Assembly: GCA_023391185.1 (NCBI GenBank)
Contig: JAEWBI010000004.1
Location: 10,917 to 74,916, forward strand
DNA: 64,000 nt
Origin: Bacillota bacterium
GTDB taxonomy: Bacteria; Bacillota_I; Bacilli_A; RF39; UBA660
Direction of reading: 5' to 3'
Under the pieces are notes generated by a model that ran no database searches, was not told where the DNA came from, and worked only from the letters and a program-made list of their open reading frames with translations. Shown here piece after piece: positions 42,301 through 51,514 of the stretch (within the stretch, counting starts at the first letter, position 1; the number at the start of each line of letters is the position of its first letter). A program made the translations under genes and the position numbers.

Positions 42301-42682
42301 AAAAGGACAGGTTTTAGTAGCCTTTGTCTTATTAATACCAGTAATAATAATGATACTGGCATTAATTGTAGATGTTGGTTTTCTATATGTAGAAAAAAGA
42401 AATACTGATAATGTAATAAGAGATGTAACAAATTATGGGCTTGATAATTTAAATTTAGAAAAGAACATATTACAAGATAATATAACTAAGTTAGTTAATG
42501 CTAATTTAGATGAAATACAAGACCTTAGTATAGTAATTAATACTAATAGTGTTGAGATAAATATAACTAGAAATAAGCAAAGTATATTTTCGAATGCCTA
42601 TAAAAAAGCAAATTATAGAATAACTTCAAATTATATTGGTAACATTAGTAATTCAGTAAAAGATGTAAGGAAGGAGTCATAG
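42290..42682 (+). CDS. TadE/TadG-like pseudopilin lacking the +5 Glu
   Basis: 130 residues. The N terminus KGQVLVAFVLLIPVIIMILALIVDVGFLYVEKR resembles the preceding protein, but the Glu that follows the cleavage site is Ala (VAF for VEF). The rest is a small extracytoplasmic domain. Probably a second minor pilin or an anchor. Translationally coupled with its neighbours. Confidence 0.75.
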   Translation: MKDRKGQVLVAFVLLIPVIIMILALIVDVGFLYVEKRNTDNVIRDVTNYGLDNLNLEKNILQDNITKLVNANLDEIQDLSIVINTNSVEINITRNKQSIFSNAYKKANYRITSNYIGNISNSVKDVRKES

Positions 42683-42683
42683 T

Positions 42684-43511
42684 ATGGCACTAAAAAAAGC
42701 TAAAATATTAACAATAACTTCTGTAAGCGGAGGAACAGGTAAGACTACTACAGCACTTTGCGTTGCAGGAACATACTCAACACTTGGTAAAAAAGTTCTA
42801 GTAATAGATTTAGATTTGTATACAGGAACTATTGCTGCTGCTTTAAACTTAGATGTTAAATCAGACATGTTTATCTTAGTTAATGATTTAAATAATAATA
42901 AATTTAAAGGGTTAGACGAATATATAACAAGTTATAACGAAAATATCGATATATTACCAGCTACTAAAGATCCGAGATATGCTAATAAAATTAATGCTAA
43001 TTACTTACAATTAGTTTTTGATAAATATTGTAATAAATATGATTTAATTGTAGTTGATACTGCTGACGATTTATCACCTTTTAATTTAGTTACTTTTGAT
43101 TATAGTGATTTAATTATATATGTTATTAATAACGATGCAGTAAATTTAAAAAATATGCGTACTATGGTTTCTATATTTAAAGATATGGGTCTTACAAAAT
43201 ATAGAATATTCCTAAATGAGGCAAATTCTATCCATAAGAATTACTTTACAAAAAATGATATGAAGAATATCATGAAAGCTAATATAGATTATACTGTTAC
43301 AAGTAGATTTTTTATTAAGAATATAGATAAATATTTCTTAGATGGTGTAATTTTAACTTTAGATAAAACAATAAGAGCAAAATATAAAAAAGATATTAAA
43401 GAGTTTGAAGAAATAGCTAAGGTTATTATTGGTGATACCCAAATGGTTGAGAGTAAAGTTAAAAATATGAGTGTTTCTAATGACAAAGTTATGAAAGGGG
43501 AAACTGAATAG
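42684..43511 (+). CDS. TadZ/CpaE-like MinD-family ATPase
   Basis: 275 residues. Deviant Walker A SVSGGTGKTTTALCVAG (about 13-29), the switch region DLDLYTGTIAAAL and VVDTADD as Walker B. There is no N-terminal receiver domain. TadZ/CpaE localises the pilus machinery. Starts one base after the previous stop and ends one base before tadA, so it is in one operon. Confidence 0.85.
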   Translation: MALKKAKILTITSVSGGTGKTTTALCVAGTYSTLGKKVLVIDLDLYTGTIAAALNLDVKSDMFILVNDLNNNKFKGLDEYITSYNENIDILPATKDPRYANKINANYLQLVFDKYCNKYDLIVVDTADDLSPFNLVTFDYSDLIIYVINNDAVNLKNMRTMVSIFKDMGLTKYRIFLNEANSIHKNYFTKNDMKNIMKANIDYTVTSRFFIKNIDKYFLDGVILTLDKTIRAKYKKDIKEFEEIAKVIIGDTQMVESKVKNMSVSNDKVMKGETE

Positions 43512-43512
43512 T

Positions 43513-44835
43513 ATGAAGAGTTTTACAGAAGAATTCCAAGTAAGTATTAAAAAGAATAATTATGCTGAAACTACTGATTATGAAACATTTCCTAATAAAG
43601 TATTACTTGATGAACTTAGAAATAAAATTATTCAAAACCTAATAGATAATCGTGCCTCATTAGGTGGTACTTTAGATTCTTTTATTAAAAGACAAGTAGA
43701 TGCTACCATTGAAGGATATGATTTAACGGGAGTTGAAATATCTTATATCTATAACATGATAGATAATGAAATTAATGGATGTGGACCATTAACTGAGCTT
43801 ATGGAAGATCCAAATATAACGGAAATAATGGTTAATGGAATAGATAAAATTTATATAGAAATAGATGGACGTGTTAGTAAAGATGACAGTGTTTCATTTA
43901 TAAATGATGACCATATTATAAGAACAATACAAAGAATGATTCAGCCTATTGGTAGGACAATTGATGCTGCTAATCCTATGGTTGATGCAAGACTTTCTGA
44001 TGGTTCTAGACTTAATGCTATTATAGCTCCACTTGCTATTAATGGACCAACGATTACTATTCGAAAGTTTAAAGAAGATCTTGTTACCATAGATGATTTC
44101 CTAAGAACAGGAACTTTAACTCCTTATATGGCTAGATTCTTAGAAGCGTGCGTTAAAGCTAAATTAAATATTATTATATGTGGTGGAACTGGTTCTGGTA
44201 AAACAACACTACTTAATGTGTTATCTTCATTTATCGGTCAAGATGAACGTATTGTAACAATTGAAGATGCTGCAGAACTTAGATTAAAACAACCTCACGT
44301 TGTTTCACTTGAAACAAGACTTGCAAACTATGAAGGTGAGGGAGCTATAACAATTAGAGATTTAGTTATTAATTCTCTTCGTATGAGACCTGACCGTATT
44401 ATAGTTGGCGAATGTCGTGGTGGCGAGGCATTTGACATGCTTCAGGCTATGAATACAGGACATTCAGGTAGTTTAACAACAATGCATGCTAATGGGCCTA
44501 TTGATACTTTAAATAGGTTAGAAACATTAATTTTAATGTCTGGTATGGAAATTCCAGTTAAAGCTATTCGTGAATATATTGAGAAAGCAATAAATGTTGT
44601 AGTCCAAACTGAAAGATTTTCTGATGGTCGTAGAAGAGTAGTAGATATTTCTGAAGTTGTTGGGTTTAAAGATGATATGATTGAATTAAAACAAATATTT
44701 GGTTTTAAACAAACAGGTAGACTTGATAATGGTGATGTTGATGGTGAGTTTATTCAATCTAAGCATGTACCAAAAGTATATGAAACAATGAAAGCCTTTG
44801 GTGTAGATAGTATAAAAGATATTTTTGAAAAATAG
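43513..44835 (+). CDS. TadA/CpaF secretion ATPase
   Basis: 440 residues. Type II/IV secretion ATPase: N1 domain, Walker A GGTGSGKTTLLN at about 223-234, the Asp and His boxes (TIEDAAEL, LRMRPDRIIVGECRGGEAFDML, TMHAN). Powers assembly of the Flp pilus from the cytoplasm. Gene order TadE-TadE-TadZ-TadA-TadB-TadC is the standard one. Confidence 0.95.
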   Translation: MKSFTEEFQVSIKKNNYAETTDYETFPNKVLLDELRNKIIQNLIDNRASLGGTLDSFIKRQVDATIEGYDLTGVEISYIYNMIDNEINGCGPLTELMEDPNITEIMVNGIDKIYIEIDGRVSKDDSVSFINDDHIIRTIQRMIQPIGRTIDAANPMVDARLSDGSRLNAIIAPLAINGPTITIRKFKEDLVTIDDFLRTGTLTPYMARFLEACVKAKLNIIICGGTGSGKTTLLNVLSSFIGQDERIVTIEDAAELRLKQPHVVSLETRLANYEGEGAITIRDLVINSLRMRPDRIIVGECRGGEAFDMLQAMNTGHSGSLTTMHANGPIDTLNRLETLILMSGMEIPVKAIREYIEKAINVVVQTERFSDGRRRVVDISEVVGFKDDMIELKQIFGFKQTGRLDNGDVDGEFIQSKHVPKVYETMKAFGVDSIKDIFEK

Positions 44836-44843
44836 GTGATAGT

Positions 44844-46337
44844 ATGATAAATAATAATGGTTTTAGTCTATATGGGGCTTTAACCAATCAGGATATAAAT
44901 CTAACTTTTACACCTCCTAAAAATGTATATTCTTTTGAATATACGGTTTATAAGGATGGTGAAATATATATAAATGGCTTAGGTTCTACTTCCCCAATTG
45001 GTTTTAGTTTTACTGCCACAGGTACATACAATATCATAGTTACAATGAAGGATGTGACAGGATATAATACTGTAACTAGTCCACAATATATAGTTGATAA
45101 AGAGAGTCCTATTATAACAGTTACAAAGGATAATATCCTATTAAAAGAAGGAAAAAGTCTTAATGCACTTTCAAATGTTACTGTAACTGATAATTATGAT
45201 AAGGATTTAAATAAACAAGTTATAACTAATTATGATGAACTAGATTTTGCAACTATAGGTGAAAAAAAGTTAGTATATTCTGTTAGTGATCAAGCAGGAA
45301 ATAATACTTCTAAAACCATTTATGTTAATGTTGTAAGTGGTGTTGATCCTTATTTAGTATTCATACAGTGTGGAATAGTAATTGGTTTATTAATATTTAT
45401 AATTGCTGTATTAAAATATAGACATTCAGTTAAAATAGAAAACCGTATTGCAAAATTTTCTGTAGAATCACTTGAAGATGACCAAATTTCACTATTTGAT
45501 AAGCTATCTTTAATATTAATTAAATATATTAAAAGAGAAAGTAATTTACTAAATAAATCAGCTTTTTTAAAACGTTATGCAAAACATTTTGAAAAATATA
45601 CTTCAATATATAATAGTGAGTTAACTAGTATGGACCTTGTTTCTATTAAAATAACATTTGGTTTAATCTTTGTACTTGTTTGTATATTATCACTAGCAAT
45701 TAAATCAAGAGTATTACCCGTATATGAATGGATTATACCTTTCTTTGCAGGTGTATTTATAGTAGATATATATTACATAATAAAGTACAAATTTTATCGT
45801 AATAAAATAGAAAATGATTTATTGCAAGCTATTATTATAATGAATAATGCATTTAAATCGGGTCGAAGTATTAGCCAGTCCATAGATCTTGTAACTACTG
45901 AACTAGATGGCCCTATAGCAAAAGAATTTAAAAAAATATATGTGGAATTATCTTTTGGTTTAGATTTAAATACTGTATTTAAAAGATTTGCTGATAGAGT
46001 CAATGTGGAAGAAGCTTCATATTTAACTGCATCACTTACTATTTTAAATAAAACAGGTGGTAATATAGTAAAAGTATTTGATGCTATTGAAAAATCTTTA
46101 TTTAGTAAGAAGAAATTAAAGTTAGAGCTTAATGCATTAACAAGTTCTTCAAAAGTAATAAAAAATATTTTATCAATAGTTCCATTAATTTTCTTTCTTT
46201 TAATTAGTTTTATTGATTCAAATTATTTTACTGTTTTCTTTAATACACAAATTGGAATTATATTATTTATTCTTATATTAATACTTTATGTATCATATAT
46301 ATTAGTAGTAAATAAAATAATGAAAGTAAGGATGTGA
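44844..46337 (+). CDS. TadB-like type II secretion F protein with an N-terminal Ig-like domain
   Basis: 497 residues. The C-terminal part (about 215-497) is a T2SF/TadB membrane protein with four transmembrane helices and the F-SGRSISQSIDLV block. Residues 1-165 are an unexpected addition: Ig/Big-like beta domains with PIITVTKD, VTVTDNYDKDLN and LVYSVSDQAGNNTSKTIYVNV, related to the DUF5011 repeats of the autolysin at 10686. They are followed by a transmembrane helix (about 169-191) and KYRHSVK. No signal peptide is seen and a stop codon at 44826 rules out a longer start, so the domain must be exported as an N-out tail or stay inside. Ribosome binding site AGGTGAT. Confidence 0.85.
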   Translation: MINNNGFSLYGALTNQDINLTFTPPKNVYSFEYTVYKDGEIYINGLGSTSPIGFSFTATGTYNIIVTMKDVTGYNTVTSPQYIVDKESPIITVTKDNILLKEGKSLNALSNVTVTDNYDKDLNKQVITNYDELDFATIGEKKLVYSVSDQAGNNTSKTIYVNVVSGVDPYLVFIQCGIVIGLLIFIIAVLKYRHSVKIENRIAKFSVESLEDDQISLFDKLSLILIKYIKRESNLLNKSAFLKRYAKHFEKYTSIYNSELTSMDLVSIKITFGLIFVLVCILSLAIKSRVLPVYEWIIPFFAGVFIVDIYYIIKYKFYRNKIENDLLQAIIIMNNAFKSGRSISQSIDLVTTELDGPIAKEFKKIYVELSFGLDLNTVFKRFADRVNVEEASYLTASLTILNKTGGNIVKVFDAIEKSLFSKKKLKLELNALTSSSKVIKNILSIVPLIFFLLISFIDSNYFTVFFNTQIGIILFILILILYVSYILVVNKIMKVRM

Positions 46338-46341
46338 TAAA

Positions 46342-47118
46342 GTGAATAAGACTAGAATAAATTATAATTATAATGAAGAAAAAATAAAGAAACTACGCGA
46401 AAGAAATAAGAAAACGGCTGTAGAACTTGATAAAAGTATTGTTAATAAAGTTTTTAAAAAAAGTGATATAAAACTAGTAGCAAATAAAATAGCGATGATG
46501 GGTAAAACTAAACTTACTGTTAGTTCTTTCCTAAATATTAGAATTATATTAAGTATATTTGTATTTGTTTTGACAATAACTTTTACAAAGTTCAGTTATG
46601 TTTTAGCGCCACTTTCAGCAATCGTGGTTTATTATGGAAGTTATTATGTTCTTATTTCTAATCCTATTAAAAAAAGAACTTCAAAGTTAGACCATGAAGC
46701 ATTAAATTTTTTTGAAATTCTTACCCTTACTTTAGAATCAGGCCGTAATTTAGAAAATTCACTTGAAATAGCAGTTGACAATGTCGAATCTGAATTATCA
46801 GATGAATTTAGAAAAACTTTATTAGAAATTAAATTTGGTAAATCGCTGATTGAAGCATTAGATGGGATGAAGCAAAGAATACCTTCAGAAACAATAAATA
46901 ATATTATATTAAATATGACTCAAACAAGTATATTTGGTAGTAATATTTTAGATACTATGAACAATCAAATTGATTTTTTAAGAGATAAACAATTATTAGA
47001 AGTGAAAGAAAGAATGAATAAATTACCTAATAGAATTAGTATCATATCGGTATTATTTATAGTTCCACTTATATTACTTTTGGTTTTAGGACCTTTTCTA
47101 GTAAACTTTTTGGGTTGA
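46342..47118 (+). CDS. TadC-like type II secretion F protein
   Basis: 258 residues from GTG 46342. A cytoplasmic basic N terminus, two helices (about 70-110), the T2SF core (FFEILTLTLESGRNLENSLEIAVDNV) and a C-terminal transmembrane pair. It pairs with TadB as the inner-membrane platform. Last gene of the Tad operon. No prepilin peptidase (TadV) is in the window. Confidence 0.87.
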   Translation: MNKTRINYNYNEEKIKKLRERNKKTAVELDKSIVNKVFKKSDIKLVANKIAMMGKTKLTVSSFLNIRIILSIFVFVLTITFTKFSYVLAPLSAIVVYYGSYYVLISNPIKKRTSKLDHEALNFFEILTLTLESGRNLENSLEIAVDNVESELSDEFRKTLLEIKFGKSLIEALDGMKQRIPSETINNIILNMTQTSIFGSNILDTMNNQIDFLRDKQLLEVKERMNKLPNRISIISVLFIVPLILLLVLGPFLVNFLG

Positions 47119-47171
47119 AATTACAAAATTTAGTGTATAATATGTATGAAAGTTAAGAAAGAAGGATATAA

Positions 47172-48479
47172 ATGAAATATTATTTAGTTGGAATAAAAGG
47201 GGCTGGAATGAGTGCGCTGGCACTTATTTTAAATGATTTAGGTTATGAAGTAATAGGATATGATGATGATAAAAATCATGAATTTACTGAAGACAAATTA
47301 GATGAACGTGGTATTAAAATTTATACTGACGAAAATAATATTATTGATAAAAATACTATAGTTATTAGAAGTACGGCTATAAAAGAAAGTCATAGAGAGA
47401 TAGTGAAAGCTAAATCACTAGATTTAAAGATATATGAGTATAATGAAATGCTAGGTAAAGTAGCAAATATGTTTGAACTAATTACTATAGCAGGCTGTCA
47501 TGGTAAAACAACAACAACTTCTTTAATGGCTCATGTTCTTAAGAATATGGGTGGTTGTAATTATTTAATAGGTGATGGCACTGGCTATGCTAGTAAAGAA
47601 AATAAGAAATTTGTTATCGAAGCATGTGAATATTATAGACATTTCCTTGTATATGAACCAAATTATGCAATAATAACTAATATAGAACTTGATCATGTTG
47701 ACTATTTTAAAGACATGCAGGATGTTATTGATGCATATTCAGAGTATGCTAATAATGCTGAAAAAATGGTTATTGCTTGTGGTGATGATCCTTATACTAG
47801 AATGTTAGAACTTAACAAACCAATATTCTATTATGGGATAGATGAGGATAATGATATAGTTGCAAAGAATATCGAGTATACTGCTGATGGTGTAGAATTT
47901 GATGTCTTTGTTGAAGAAAATTATTATGGGCACTTTGATTTGCCATTCTATGGTAAGCACATGTTACTTAATACTTTAGCGGTTATAAGTGTTTGTTATT
48001 ATGAAAGAATGGATGCAAAAGAAGTATCTAAAAATCTAAAAACTTTTGGCGGAGCCGAGAGAAGATTTGAAGAAACTATTATAGGTGATACTATCTTAGT
48101 TGATGACTATGCTCATCATCCAACAGAAGTAAAAGCTGTTATTAAAGCAGCGAGACAAAAATATCCTAATAAGAAAATTGTTGCGGTTTTTCAGCCTCAT
48201 ACTTTCTCTAGAACAGAAGCTTTTGCTGAAGATTTAGTAAAAGTACTGAACTTAGCTGATAAAGCCTTCGTTCTAGATATATTCCCATCACGTGAAAAAC
48301 AAGAAGATTTTCCAGGTATAAATTCTGAAATTATTGTTGAAAAATTAAGTAATGGAGAATTAATAACTGATGAAAGTTGGGGAAAATTAAAGGAATATAA
48401 AGGTGCAATTGTACTATTCCTTAGTCCAAAGCAAATTCAAAATTTAATGGAAAAATTTACTGAATACTTAAATAGCTAA
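47172..48479 (+). CDS. murC: UDP-N-acetylmuramate-L-alanine ligase
   Basis: 435 residues. YYLVGIKGAGMSALA (Rossmann start), P-loop GCHGKTTTTS, NIELDHVDYF, DDYAHHPTEVKA, FQPHTFSRTEAF: all diagnostic for MurC. It adds L-Ala to UDP-MurNAc in peptidoglycan synthesis. Promoter-like TTGAAA...TATAAT (47115-47141) overlaps the tadC end. A terminator follows. Confidence 0.95.
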   Translation: MKYYLVGIKGAGMSALALILNDLGYEVIGYDDDKNHEFTEDKLDERGIKIYTDENNIIDKNTIVIRSTAIKESHREIVKAKSLDLKIYEYNEMLGKVANMFELITIAGCHGKTTTTSLMAHVLKNMGGCNYLIGDGTGYASKENKKFVIEACEYYRHFLVYEPNYAIITNIELDHVDYFKDMQDVIDAYSEYANNAEKMVIACGDDPYTRMLELNKPIFYYGIDEDNDIVAKNIEYTADGVEFDVFVEENYYGHFDLPFYGKHMLLNTLAVISVCYYERMDAKEVSKNLKTFGGAERRFEETIIGDTILVDDYAHHPTEVKAVIKAARQKYPNKKIVAVFQPHTFSRTEAFAEDLVKVLNLADKAFVLDIFPSREKQEDFPGINSEIIVEKLSNGELITDESWGKLKEYKGAIVLFLSPKQIQNLMEKFTEYLNS

Positions 48480-48491
48480 GTATTCTTTTTA
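48462..48491 (+). terminator. Terminator of murC
   Basis: GAATACTTA (48462-48470) pairs with TAAGTATTC (48477-48485), then Ts. Confidence 0.8.
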
Positions 48492-48544
48492 TTTACTTAG
48501 AATTAATAATAAGGTATAATGATTATAGGATGATAGGTGAATGT

Positions 48545-49642
48545 ATGATGTATGTTTTTAAAAGTAAAAAAGGTTTTACATTAGCAGAACTATTAGGTGT
48601 TATTACAATTTTAGCAATAATAGCATTAATAACAGTACCTCTTGTAAATAAATATGTATTAAGTAGTAGGCAGAAAGCCTATGATGTCGAGATTATCACA
48701 TTAAAAAAAGCTGCGCAACAATGGTTTACAAGAAATTCTACTTCGGTGCTTTTTGATGAAGACAATTTTTATGCATTAGATTTAGAATTGTTAAAACAAA
48801 GCGAATTTTTAGCGGATGAACCAATATACAATCCTTTAAACCCTGATGAAGAGATAACTGGATGCATCATGATTAAAAAAAATGATAATAACTACAGTTA
48901 TGAGTATAGTTCTACTTGTAGTGTAGAAATACCAACAACATATGCAGATGGTACAGCTGTATATTTTAATCCTGTTACAGGAACAAAATGTTCGTCAACT
49001 GAATCAGTAAGTACAACAGGTACTAAAACAGGCTGTATGAAATGGTATACATTTAATGATGAAGGGTTATCAAGTAACACAATAAACCTAATATTAGATC
49101 ATAATACAACACAAAAAGTTATGTGGAATTCTACAGGACAAAATGTAAATGGGCCGGTAAGTGCACTTGCACAACTTCAGACAGACACAAGTTCATGGAC
49201 TGGGGTGCCTACAAGAACAGATAGTTACAGTATAAGTAATGGTAGAGCTGATTATACAATTAACTATAATGGATATAAAGCTAGGCTTATAGCTGCTAAT
49301 GAAATAGCAACAATAACAGGAAATGATTATTTTAACGATATAACAACTATGACTTCTAGTTGGTTTTACTTTGATAGTAATAATAAAACGCAAACAGCAA
49401 CAACTGCTGGAACAAGTAATTACGATTGGTTGTTTGATTATACAAATGGTTGCAGAAACTATGGATGTAATATGGAAGATTCAAGTGTCGATGGTTACTT
49501 AACTTCAACGGCTCAAGCTGGTACATATGTTTATGCCTGGTATGTAACCAAAAATGGAACAATATCTGAAATAAGTGTCGATAATCCTTTTTATGGAGGA
49601 GTACGTCCAGTGATTACTGTTTTAAAATCAACTATACATTAG
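48545..49642 (+). CDS. Type IV prepilin-like protein with a large lectin-like C-terminal domain
   Basis: 365 residues. Class III signal KSKKGFTLAELLGVITILAII with the Glu at +5, then a pilin stem. From about residue 125 on there is a Cys- and Trp-rich globular domain (KCSSTESVS, GCMKWYTFND, LILDHNT, W-FDYTNGC, YGGVRPVITVL). A final GVRPVI-type segment is typical of DUF6273/C-type-lectin-like surface modules. Probably a surface-displayed adhesin attached to a pilus tip. ATG 48545 is used, with AGGTGA at 48535-48540. Single-gene unit. Confidence 0.8.
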   Translation: MMYVFKSKKGFTLAELLGVITILAIIALITVPLVNKYVLSSRQKAYDVEIITLKKAAQQWFTRNSTSVLFDEDNFYALDLELLKQSEFLADEPIYNPLNPDEEITGCIMIKKNDNNYSYEYSSTCSVEIPTTYADGTAVYFNPVTGTKCSSTESVSTTGTKTGCMKWYTFNDEGLSSNTINLILDHNTTQKVMWNSTGQNVNGPVSALAQLQTDTSSWTGVPTRTDSYSISNGRADYTINYNGYKARLIAANEIATITGNDYFNDITTMTSSWFYFDSNNKTQTATTAGTSNYDWLFDYTNGCRNYGCNMEDSSVDGYLTSTAQAGTYVYAWYVTKNGTISEISVDNPFYGGVRPVITVLKSTIH

Positions 49643-49673
49643 TAATTTAATAAATAAAATTCCAAGTAATAAT

Positions 49674-49729
49674 GATGGTCTAAATTCATTAACTTCATTG
49701 TATTTATGAATTTAGACTATCTCCTTTTT
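49674..49729 (+). terminator. Terminator after the pilin-like gene
   Basis: GTCTAAATTCAT (49678-49689) pairs perfectly with ATGAATTTAGAC (49706-49717), followed by a T-rich run. Confidence 0.75.
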
Positions 49730-49753
49730 ATTTACTTTAATTTCATATTATTG

Positions 49754-49772
49754 TATAATTATATTAGGTGAT
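49754..49772 (+). promoter_or_regulatory. -10 box and Shine-Dalgarno for the pilin at 49776
   Basis: TATAAT (49754-49759), 6 nt, AGGTGAT (49766-49772). Confidence 0.6.
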
Positions 49773-49775
49773 AGT

Positions 49776-50165
49776 ATGATAAATAAAGGTTTTACATTAA
49801 CTGAATTAATAGCGGTAATTGTCCTTCTTGGAATAATTGCTCTAATAGCTGTTCCAATAATAAATGGAAAAATAGTTAATTCAAAAAGTAAAGCATATAA
49901 AGCTCAAGTAAGTGCAATTGAAAGTACAGCAAAAAAGTGGGGCGTAGAAAATAATAAACTACTTCCTATTGATGAAAATAAATGTAAAGTTTCACTAATG
50001 GAATTAATAGGTCAAGGGTTTATAGATGATGATGAAATAATAGATCCACGAAATAATTCAAAAATGAATGGTAGTGTGGAAATAAGTTATTCTAATTCAA
50101 ACAAAACATACTATTATATTTATAAAGAAACAGTTGATGCAGCAGTGCCTAACTGTATAAAATAA
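49776..50165 (+). CDS. Type IV prepilin-like protein
   Basis: 129 residues. MINKGFTLTELIAVIVLLGIIALIAVPIING is a class III signal and N-terminal pilin helix. The small head has two Cys (about 70 and 127). The KAYKAQVSAIESTAKKW stretch is shared with the pilin at 48545 and other ComGC/pseudopilin-like proteins. A minor pilin of unknown assembly system. Own promoter and terminator. Confidence 0.85.
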   Translation: MINKGFTLTELIAVIVLLGIIALIAVPIINGKIVNSKSKAYKAQVSAIESTAKKWGVENNKLLPIDENKCKVSLMELIGQGFIDDDEIIDPRNNSKMNGSVEISYSNSNKTYYYIYKETVDAAVPNCIK

Positions 50166-50188
50166 ATCTCTATTTAGAGATTTTTTTA
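50164..50188 (+). terminator. Terminator of the pilin gene
   Basis: AAATCTC (50164-50170) pairs with GAGATTT (50177-50183), then Ts. Confidence 0.8.
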
Positions 50189-50273
50189 TGAAAAAACAAT
50201 TGATTTTATTGATAAATATACATATATGTTATATAATAAATATAGAATAGAAACAGTTTGTGCAGGTGAGAAA

Positions 50274-51173
50274 ATGAAAATTTTATGTATTGGTCATGCA
50301 GCTTATGACATAACAATTCCAGTTGATGGATTTCCTAAAGAAAACACAAAAAATCGTGTAAGTAATCGTGTTGAGTGTGGTGGTGGACCTGCTTCTAATG
50401 CTGCATATCTACTTGCTAAATGGGGAATTGAAACATATTTTGCCGGAGTAGTAGGTAAAGATTTATATGGTGATAGAATTAAAGAAGAGTTATCAAGTGT
50501 CGGTGTTAATATTAAATATTTAGAGCAAAACTCTGATTACGAAACAACTTCAAGTTTTATTCTTGCTAATAGTGATAACGGTTCTAGAACAATATTTACT
50601 TATAGACCAAGTAGTATTCACATGAATGATATAAATATTGATTTTGAACCTGATATTATTTTGCTAGATGGACAAGAACCAAAAATATCAGAAGATCTTA
50701 TATTTAAATATCCAAATGCAATAAGTGTTATTGACGCAGGTAGACCTAAAGAGGAAATAATAAAGCTTGCTGGACTTGTAAACTACTTAATATGTTCAAA
50801 AGAATTTGCTGAAACAGTTTCAGGTAAAAAAGTAGATTATAATAATTTAAGTACAGTAGCAGATATATACAATACTCTAAAAGAAAAGTTCAATAATAAT
50901 ATAATTATTACTTTAGAAGACAGAGGATGTGTTTATCAAGATGGAAATATTATCAAAGTAATGCCTTCTATAAAAGTTAAAGCTGTAGATTCTACAGGAG
51001 CAGGTGATATTTTTCATGGAGCTTTTGTATATGGAATAGCTAATAATTTTGAATTAGAAAAAACAATAAAATATGCTAATCTAGCTGGTGCTATATCAGT
51101 AACTCGTATAGGTGGTAGATATTCTGTACCGAGTTTGACTGAAATGGAAGAAAAATATAATGCACTTAAGTAA
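50274..51173 (+). CDS. PfkB-family carbohydrate kinase
   Basis: 299 residues. PfkB signatures: MKILCIGHAAYDITIPVDGFP at the N terminus, GGGPASNAAYLLA, and DSTGAGDIFHGAFVYG with the catalytic Asp in the anion hole. ATP-dependent kinase of a sugar or nucleoside; the exact substrate is not predictable. ATG 50274 is supported by CAGGTGAG at 50263-50270; upstream in-frame codons lack a site. Overlaps the Smr gene by 14 bp. Confidence 0.9.
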   Translation: MKILCIGHAAYDITIPVDGFPKENTKNRVSNRVECGGGPASNAAYLLAKWGIETYFAGVVGKDLYGDRIKEELSSVGVNIKYLEQNSDYETTSSFILANSDNGSRTIFTYRPSSIHMNDINIDFEPDIILLDGQEPKISEDLIFKYPNAISVIDAGRPKEEIIKLAGLVNYLICSKEFAETVSGKKVDYNNLSTVADIYNTLKEKFNNNIIITLEDRGCVYQDGNIIKVMPSIKVKAVDSTGAGDIFHGAFVYGIANNFELEKTIKYANLAGAISVTRIGGRYSVPSLTEMEEKYNALK

Positions 51174-51426
51174 TGTGATTTTTATTGAAAATCTTCCTAA
51201 ATTAGATTTACATGGAGAAAATAGTGAGACAGCTAGAGTATTAATAAATGATTTTATTAGAGATAATATCAAACAAAAAAGAAATATAGTATGTATTGTA
51301 CATGGAGTAGGATCGGGAATACTGAGAAAAGCAACGAGTGAAACCTTGATAAAAAACAAACGAGTAGTTGATTTTAAAACCTATTACTATAATCAGGGAT
51401 GTACTATTGTAGAAATTGAAATATAA
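51160..51426 (+). CDS. Stand-alone Smr-domain protein
   Basis: 88 residues, essentially one Smr domain: LDLHGENSETARVLINDFIRD, IVCIVHGVGSGILRKAT and GCTIVEIE, with the catalytic-type DLHG and HGxGSG motifs. Smr domains occur at the C terminus of MutS2 and as small nucleases acting on DNA or mRNA. Overlapping start with the PfkB kinase, so cotranscribed. Function unknown. Confidence 0.88.
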   Translation: MHLSNVIFIENLPKLDLHGENSETARVLINDFIRDNIKQKRNIVCIVHGVGSGILRKATSETLIKNKRVVDFKTYYYNQGCTIVEIEI

Positions 51427-51445
51427 TATAGAAAGACCTTTATTA

Positions 51446-51474
51446 TTGACATGGTGGGTTAAGTGTGGTAAACT
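51446..51474 (+). promoter_or_regulatory. Promoter for the gene at 51515
   Basis: TTGACA (51446-51451), 17 nt, TAAACT (51469-51474). Confidence 0.7.
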
Positions 51475-51514
51475 TATAAATACCGTGTGTACAATTAAGA
51501 GGGGGTAACATTTT

